Assembly (NCBI GenBank): GCA_022708025.1
Contig: JAKIZM010000032.1
Span: 1-38,245 of the forward strand
Direction of reading: 5' to 3'
Source of the DNA: Bacteroidota bacterium
GTDB taxonomy: Bacteria; Bacteroidota; Ignavibacteria; Ignavibacteriales; Ignavibacteriaceae
Length of the DNA: 38,245 bases
The notes under the pieces are model-generated. The model did no database searches and was not told the origin of the DNA. It worked only from the letters and a program-made list of their open reading frames with translations. Made by a program: the position numbers and the translations under genes. Shown piece after piece: positions 34,218 to 38,245 of this stretch (the first letter of the stretch is position 1; each line of letters opens with the position of its first letter).

Positions 34218-37200
34218 CTACTTAGATTTTAAAATCACAGCATCATCACCAAGTAACAAAGTTAATGACTTAATTAATTCCGGTGTAATTTTTACTCTGC
34301 TTTCCGTCAATGAAAAAAGTTTCCCTTTATCAATTCCGTTTTCAGTAAGATTGATAAATATCGGAATGTTTCCTTCTGATTTTTCAAATATGCTTTTTAG
34401 CTGTTTTAATTTTTCTGCAGCAACTTTTTGTTTGCTGATAAGAAGACTAATGCTTCCGGTAAGTTCATTTGCAACATTCTTCATCGGAATAACTTTGTTA
34501 ACCTGCATTTTTACAGCATCACCACTGCTTTCCAGACTTCCGACAACAAATACCGGCTCTTCATCTTGTACAAATTTTCCAAACTCATCATAAGCTTTTG
34601 AAAACATTAAACATTCACAGCTCCCGGTAAGATCATCAAGTTTAAAGAAAGCCATCATCTTTCCGGCTTTATCAAATTTTGTTTTCAATTCAGTTATCAC
34701 ACCACAAGCGCGAACATCTCCTTTTTCTTCTATTCCTTCAGTTTCGCCAAGATGGATTGAAGCAAAAGAATTAAACTCTAATTCATATTTTCTTAACGGA
34801 TGATCAGTTAAATAAAAACCTATTACCTTTCTTTCGTGTGCAAGATATTCTTTTTCACTCCATTCTTTAACATCGGGCAGTTTTGGTTCTTTTAATAATG
34901 CTTCTTCTGTTCCTCCGAACAATGAATCACTTGAGAGCATTTTAGAGTTTTGTAACTTATGCGCAAAAGTTAATGCAGGTTCAATGGTTTCAAAAAGCTG
35001 TGAACGATTTTTAGTTATATTATGAAATGCTCCGGAAAGTACAAGTCCTTCCAAAGCTCTCTTGGTAACTATCCGGTTATCAGTATTAGCACAGAAATCA
35101 AAAATGGAATTAAAATCCCTGCCAAGTTTATTTTTTGCATTTATAATTTCTTTTACTGCCGGAACTCCAACATTCTTTATTGCAGACATACCAAATTTTA
35201 TTTTACCTTTTTCAGCCTCAAAGAATAAAGAAGGATTGTTTATATCCGGTGGTAATACTTCTATCTTTTGTTTACGGCAGTCATCAAGGAACTTTGTTAT
35301 TTTATCTGTGTTTTCAAATTCATTTTTTAAGTTAGCTGCAAGAAACTCCGCCGGATAATATGCTTTAAGATAAGCTGTTTGAAATGCAATTAAACTGTAT
35401 GCAACTGCATGACTTTTATTAAATCCGTAATTAGCAAATTTGAAAATTGTTTCGAATATATCTAAAGCAATTCTTTTACTAACACCATTTTTTACAGCAC
35501 CTTCAGTAAACACAACTTTCTGTTCTTCCATCACCTTAAGATCTTTTTTACCCATTGCTCTACGTAAAAGATCTGCATCGGCTAAACTCATTCCACCGAC
35601 TTTATTTGCTATCTGAATAACCTGTTCCTGATAAACAATAACTCCGTAAGTTTCTTTTAGTATTGGTTCAAGTATCGGATGTGAATACTTAACTACTTTT
35701 CTGCCGAGTTTTCTATCAATAAAATCATCAATATTTTCCATTGGTCCAGGGCGATATAATGCATTCATAGCTGCCAGGTCATTTAAACTTGAAGGACGAA
35801 GCTGTTTTAAATATTCGCGCATCGGTCCGGATTCAAACTGGAACACTCCGGTTGTTTGTCCTTTTGAGAAAAGCTGAAAAGTCTTTTCATCATTAAGCGG
35901 GATTTCATCGATATCAATTTCCACATTGTGATTTTTTTTAATCATCTCAATTGTATCACGGATGATTGTAAGTGTCCGAAGCCCGAGAAAATCCATCTTA
36001 AGCAGACCTGCATTCTCAATATCCTTCATCGAAAATTGTGTTACGATATCCTGCTGCGAAACTGCATTTGCAAGCGGAACATATTTACTTACTTCATCTG
36101 GAGTGATTACAACACCAGCAGCATGCTTTGATGCATTACGATTCATTCCTTCAAGAACTCTTGCATACTTTAAAAGATTCTGAATATCAGTTTCAGTTGA
36201 TTCTTTTACCCATTTAAGATCAGGAACTTCTGCAAGCGCCTGATCAATCGAATAAACTTTACCGAACTTTGAAGGAATAAATTTTGTAATCTTGTTTACA
36301 GTGGGAATAGGAATTTTTAAAACACGTGCTACATCACGCAAAACTGCTTTTGAAGTTAACTTATTAAATGTAATTATCTGGCTTACGCAATCAGCGCCAT
36401 ATTTTTCACGAACATAATCAATCACATCAGCGCGCCTGTCATCAGCAAAATCAACATCAATATCAGGCATTGATCTTCTGGCAGGATTTAAAAATCTTTC
36501 AAACAGCAAATCATATTTTAACGGATCAACATTTGTAATTCCCATTGCGTAAGCTACAATACTTCCTGCAGCGCTTCCACGACCAGGACCGACAGGAATA
36601 TTTTTTTGTTTTGCATTATTTATAAAATCAGCAACTACTAAAAAATAACCGGCAAAGCCCATTTTCTTTATCGTCTCAATTTCAAAGTTGAAACGATCTT
36701 CTACTTCCTTAGATATTGTTTTAAATTTTTTCTCAAGTCCTTCTCTCGCGAGTAATTCCATATACTCTTCAAGATTTTTTGCTTTGGATTCTTTAGGAAT
36801 CGGAAAATCAGGGAAATGATGTTTGCCAAAATCAAGCTGGAGTTCTATCTTCTCATCTATCTCAAGAGTATTTTCGATTGCTCCTTTGTATTTCTTGAAG
36901 AGCTTTTTCATTTCATCAGAAGATTTGAAATAAACCTGGTCAGTTCCGTATCTTAACTGAGTATAGTCTGCACCGTTTTTATCAGATAGCAGAAGCAAAA
37001 TATTATGAGCAATTGCATGATCCGGTTCGATATAATGGCAGTCATTTGTTGCTACCAGTTTAATTCCCAATTCTTTGGAAAGTTTCGGCATTGATTCAAG
37101 AATTGGTTTATCTATATCCATTCCGTGATCCTGAATCTCAAGATAGAAATCATCTCCGAATAAATCTTTAAATCGTTTTGCTACAGAACGTGCTTTTTCA

Positions 37201-37679
37201 TAATCATCATTTACTAGATGAGTAGATACAGCTCCGTTTGCACAGGCAGATGTAATTATCAATCCATCTTTATATCTCTCAAGCAGTTCCATATCAATAC
37301 GTGGTTTATAATAAAAACCTTCTGTGTGACCGAGAGTCGAAAGTCTTGAAAGATTATCATATCCCTGTTTGTTTTTTGCAAGTATAATCAGATGGTTATA
37401 GTGTTTGGATTTTTTCTTTGAGTTTACATCATCAGCTTTACCGCGATCTAATCTGCTTCCATCAACAACGATGTAAGCTTCCATTCCGATGATTGGTTTT
37501 ACTCCGGCTTTTTTTGCTTTGTTATAAAACTCTGCAACGCCATATAATACACCGTGATCAGTAATTGCAACGGATTTCATTCCGTGTTTTTGTGCAGCAT
37601 TGATTAAACCATCAACAGTGCAGGCACCATCCTGTAAACTATAATGTGTGTGATTGTGAAGATGAATGAAGTCAGACAT
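34218..37679 (-). CDS. dnaE: DNA polymerase III alpha subunit
   Basis: Replicative polymerase, 1153 residues, the usual DnaE length. An N-terminal PHP domain starts HLHNHTHYSLQDG; it keeps many metal-site His/Cys/Asp residues (SACANG, NDCHY), so proofreading-type phosphoesterase activity is possible. The polymerase catalytic aspartates are D406 and D408 (PDIDVDF) and D563 (KMDFLGL). The finger and tandem helix-hairpin-helix regions follow, then an OB fold near residues 985-1075 and a C-terminal tau-binding region. The ATG fits the family start. Upstream lies a long noncoding stretch rich in palindromic repeats. Confidence 0.98.
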   Translation of the reverse strand: MSDFIHLHNHTHYSLQDGACTVDGLINAAQKHGMKSVAITDHGVLYGVAEFYNKAKKAGVKPIIGMEAYIVVDGSRLDRGKADDVNSKKKSKHYNHLIILAKNKQGYDNLSRLSTLGHTEGFYYKPRIDMELLERYKDGLIITSACANGAVSTHLVNDDYEKARSVAKRFKDLFGDDFYLEIQDHGMDIDKPILESMPKLSKELGIKLVATNDCHYIEPDHAIAHNILLLLSDKNGADYTQLRYGTDQVYFKSSDEMKKLFKKYKGAIENTLEIDEKIELQLDFGKHHFPDFPIPKESKAKNLEEYMELLAREGLEKKFKTISKEVEDRFNFEIETIKKMGFAGYFLVVADFINNAKQKNIPVGPGRGSAAGSIVAYAMGITNVDPLKYDLLFERFLNPARRSMPDIDVDFADDRRADVIDYVREKYGADCVSQIITFNKLTSKAVLRDVARVLKIPIPTVNKITKFIPSKFGKVYSIDQALAEVPDLKWVKESTETDIQNLLKYARVLEGMNRNASKHAAGVVITPDEVSKYVPLANAVSQQDIVTQFSMKDIENAGLLKMDFLGLRTLTIIRDTIEMIKKNHNVEIDIDEIPLNDEKTFQLFSKGQTTGVFQFESGPMREYLKQLRPSSLNDLAAMNALYRPGPMENIDDFIDRKLGRKVVKYSHPILEPILKETYGVIVYQEQVIQIANKVGGMSLADADLLRRAMGKKDLKVMEEQKVVFTEGAVKNGVSKRIALDIFETIFKFANYGFNKSHAVAYSLIAFQTAYLKAYYPAEFLAANLKNEFENTDKITKFLDDCRKQKIEVLPPDINNPSLFFEAEKGKIKFGMSAIKNVGVPAVKEIINAKNKLGRDFNSIFDFCANTDNRIVTKRALEGLVLSGAFHNITKNRSQLFETIEPALTFAHKLQNSKMLSSDSLFGGTEEALLKEPKLPDVKEWSEKEYLAHERKVIGFYLTDHPLRKYELEFNSFASIHLGETEGIEEKGDVRACGVITELKTKFDKAGKMMAFFKLDDLTGSCECLMFSKAYDEFGKFVQDEEPVFVVGSLESSGDAVKMQVNKVIPMKNVANELTGSISLLISKQKVAAEKLKQLKSIFEKSEGNIPIFINLTENGIDKGKLFSLTESRVKITPELIKSLTLLLGDDAVILKSK

Positions 37680-37726
37680 TGTATCCCTTAATTAAAATAT
37701 GATTGATAAAATATTTAATTATACAA

Positions 37727-37790
37727 TGTCATCCTGAGCCCGTCGAAGGATGAATAAAAATATTCACTCTTAGAGAATACCAGAATGACA
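37727..37790. repeat. REP/MITE-like element
   Basis: It is bounded by imperfect terminal inverted repeats, TGTCATCCTG and CAGAATGACA (9 of 10 paired). Inside, TCATCCT (37729-37735) pairs with AGGATGA (37747-37753), and TGAATA pairs with TATTCA (37751-37766). Sequences of the 'GTCATCCTGAG...CGAAGGATG' kind are dispersed in many bacterial genomes, as I recall, usually without a known function. Confidence 0.65.
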
Positions 37791-37948
37791 AATAGCTTAA
37801 ACAAATTTTGTAAGCACTGAATGAAGTTAATGAATTAGGAAATGAAAATCTAAAGAAGAAAAATTAATTTTTTATCTGTAAACTCTTGACAGAAAATTGA
37901 AAAGGATGGCACACAGATTTTTATGATTGTTTATGATCTGCTGTCTTG

Positions 37949-38005
37949 ACAAACCCAATTTCTTTGAGGAATTGGGTTTGTTGTTAAAAAGGAATTGGGT
38001 TTGTT
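37949..38005. repeat. Strong hairpin with a duplicated right arm
   Basis: ACAAACCCAATT (37949-37960) pairs perfectly (12 bp) with AATTGGGTTTGT (37970-37981) around a 9-base loop. The right-arm sequence GGAATTGGGTTTGTT recurs at 37991-38005. The left arm could therefore pair with either copy. T-rich tracts follow both, so it could terminate plus-strand transcription. Confidence 0.7.
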
Positions 38006-38039
38006 TTATTAAACTTAAATAGAAATAATTTCTTTAATC

Positions 38040-38061
38040 CTGAACGAACAGGAGTTCGGTC
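38040..38061. repeat. Palindromic repeat, copy 1
   Basis: CGAAC-AGGA-GTTCG hairpin (38045-38058), extended to GGTC on the right with one left-arm mismatch. Bases 38040-38057 match the copy at the window end with a single difference. Confidence 0.6.
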
Positions 38062-38147
38062 ACTACAATATTTTAATTGACTCTTAATACAATTAGAAAC
38101 TGTGTTCTATATACTGCGTTTATAAGTTGTTAATATATTTTTTGTAG

Positions 38148-38167
38148 GGACTGGGCTTGCCCTGTCC
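38148..38167. repeat. GC-rich palindrome
   Basis: GGAC-T-GGG-CTTG-CCC-T-GTCC forms a 7-bp stem with a central T/T mismatch. Its GC content stands out from the AT-rich surroundings, and similar sequences recur in other genomes as small dispersed repeats. Confidence 0.55.
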
Positions 38168-38227
38168 GCTTTTAGAAAAATAATTTTGTGGTTATTAAAC
38201 TTTAATTAAAAAACAAATTTACTCGTT

Positions 38228-38245
38228 CTGACCGAACAGGAGTTC
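38228..38245. repeat. Palindromic repeat, copy 2 (cut by the window end)
   Basis: CTGACCGAACAGGAGTTC matches 38040-38057 except at one base. The left arm GACCGAAC would complete an 8-bp palindrome with the GTTCGGTC seen in copy 1, so copy 2 has the more regular left arm. Confidence 0.6.

Larger units (their letters stand above)
37680..38245. other. Gene-free region upstream of dnaE with clustered palindromic repeats
   Basis: There is no credible coding region in 566 bases. It contains at least four unrelated palindromic or repeated elements, listed separately: 37727-37790, 37949-38005, 38040-38061 with a copy at 38228-38245, and 38148-38167. The remainder is AT-rich. The dnaE promoter should lie in the first 50-100 bases, but I cannot fix it. 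Confidence 0.7.

Overview
The window is a low-GC (AT-rich) bacterial chromosome segment. It most resembles the Ignavibacteria (Ignavibacteriota, relatives of Chlorobiota and Bacteroidota). The evidence is two secreted proteins ending in the 'NYPNPFNPST' type IX secretion (T9SS) sorting domain, a PorV/PorQ-family outer-membrane protein, a TonB-dependent receptor with an N-terminal carboxypeptidase-like domain, a GWxTD protein, and an F-type ATP synthase operon that lacks the beta and epsilon genes. LpxL-type and heptosyltransferase genes show a Gram-negative, lipid A-bearing cell. No tRNA, rRNA, CRISPR array, prophage or transposase gene was seen.

Layout, plus strand, about 200-6450: adenosine deaminase, a small unknown protein, urocanate hydratase, a secreted protein made of 11-residue 'SFPD' repeats, a 400-residue phosphoglycerate dehydrogenase followed by a terminator, and a secreted protein with a T9SS tail.

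Minus strand, 20065 down to 6446: one long run of closely packed housekeeping genes. In transcription order it holds lpxL, a heptosyltransferase, tsaC, an M23 peptidase, a bactofilin, atpZ, an AtpI-like protein, atpB-E-F-H-A-G, ffh, rpsP, khpA, rimM, trmD and rplS. A terminator follows rplS, and beyond it lies a divergent MqnA-like gene. Many junctions overlap or are adjacent, so a superoperon joining envelope, ATP synthase and translation genes is likely. Between rpsP and khpA lies a well-formed potential three-way-junction RNA that I do not recognise.

Minus strand, 31134 down to 20168: a cell-surface block. A T9SS-tailed Asp-box protein sits behind two tandem promoters and ends at a terminator. 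Next comes a probable operon of TonB-dependent receptor, giant (about 1190-residue) surface protein and PorV-like protein, also ending at a terminator. A GWxTD protein follows.

Minus strand, 37679 down to 31323: dnaE with its terminator, an enoyl-ACP-reductase-like SDR, thioredoxin, and a second, 527-residue phosphoglycerate dehydrogenase. The last 566 bases, upstream of dnaE, have no gene but contain several unrelated palindromic repeat elements.

The most notable candidates are the three-way-junction RNA (9058-9145), the SFPD-repeat protein, the receptor/giant protein/PorV operon, and the shared motif upstream of two T9SS cargo genes. TTG start codons are also unusually frequent, with at least seven well-supported cases. 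All identifications come from reading the sequence; no database search was run.
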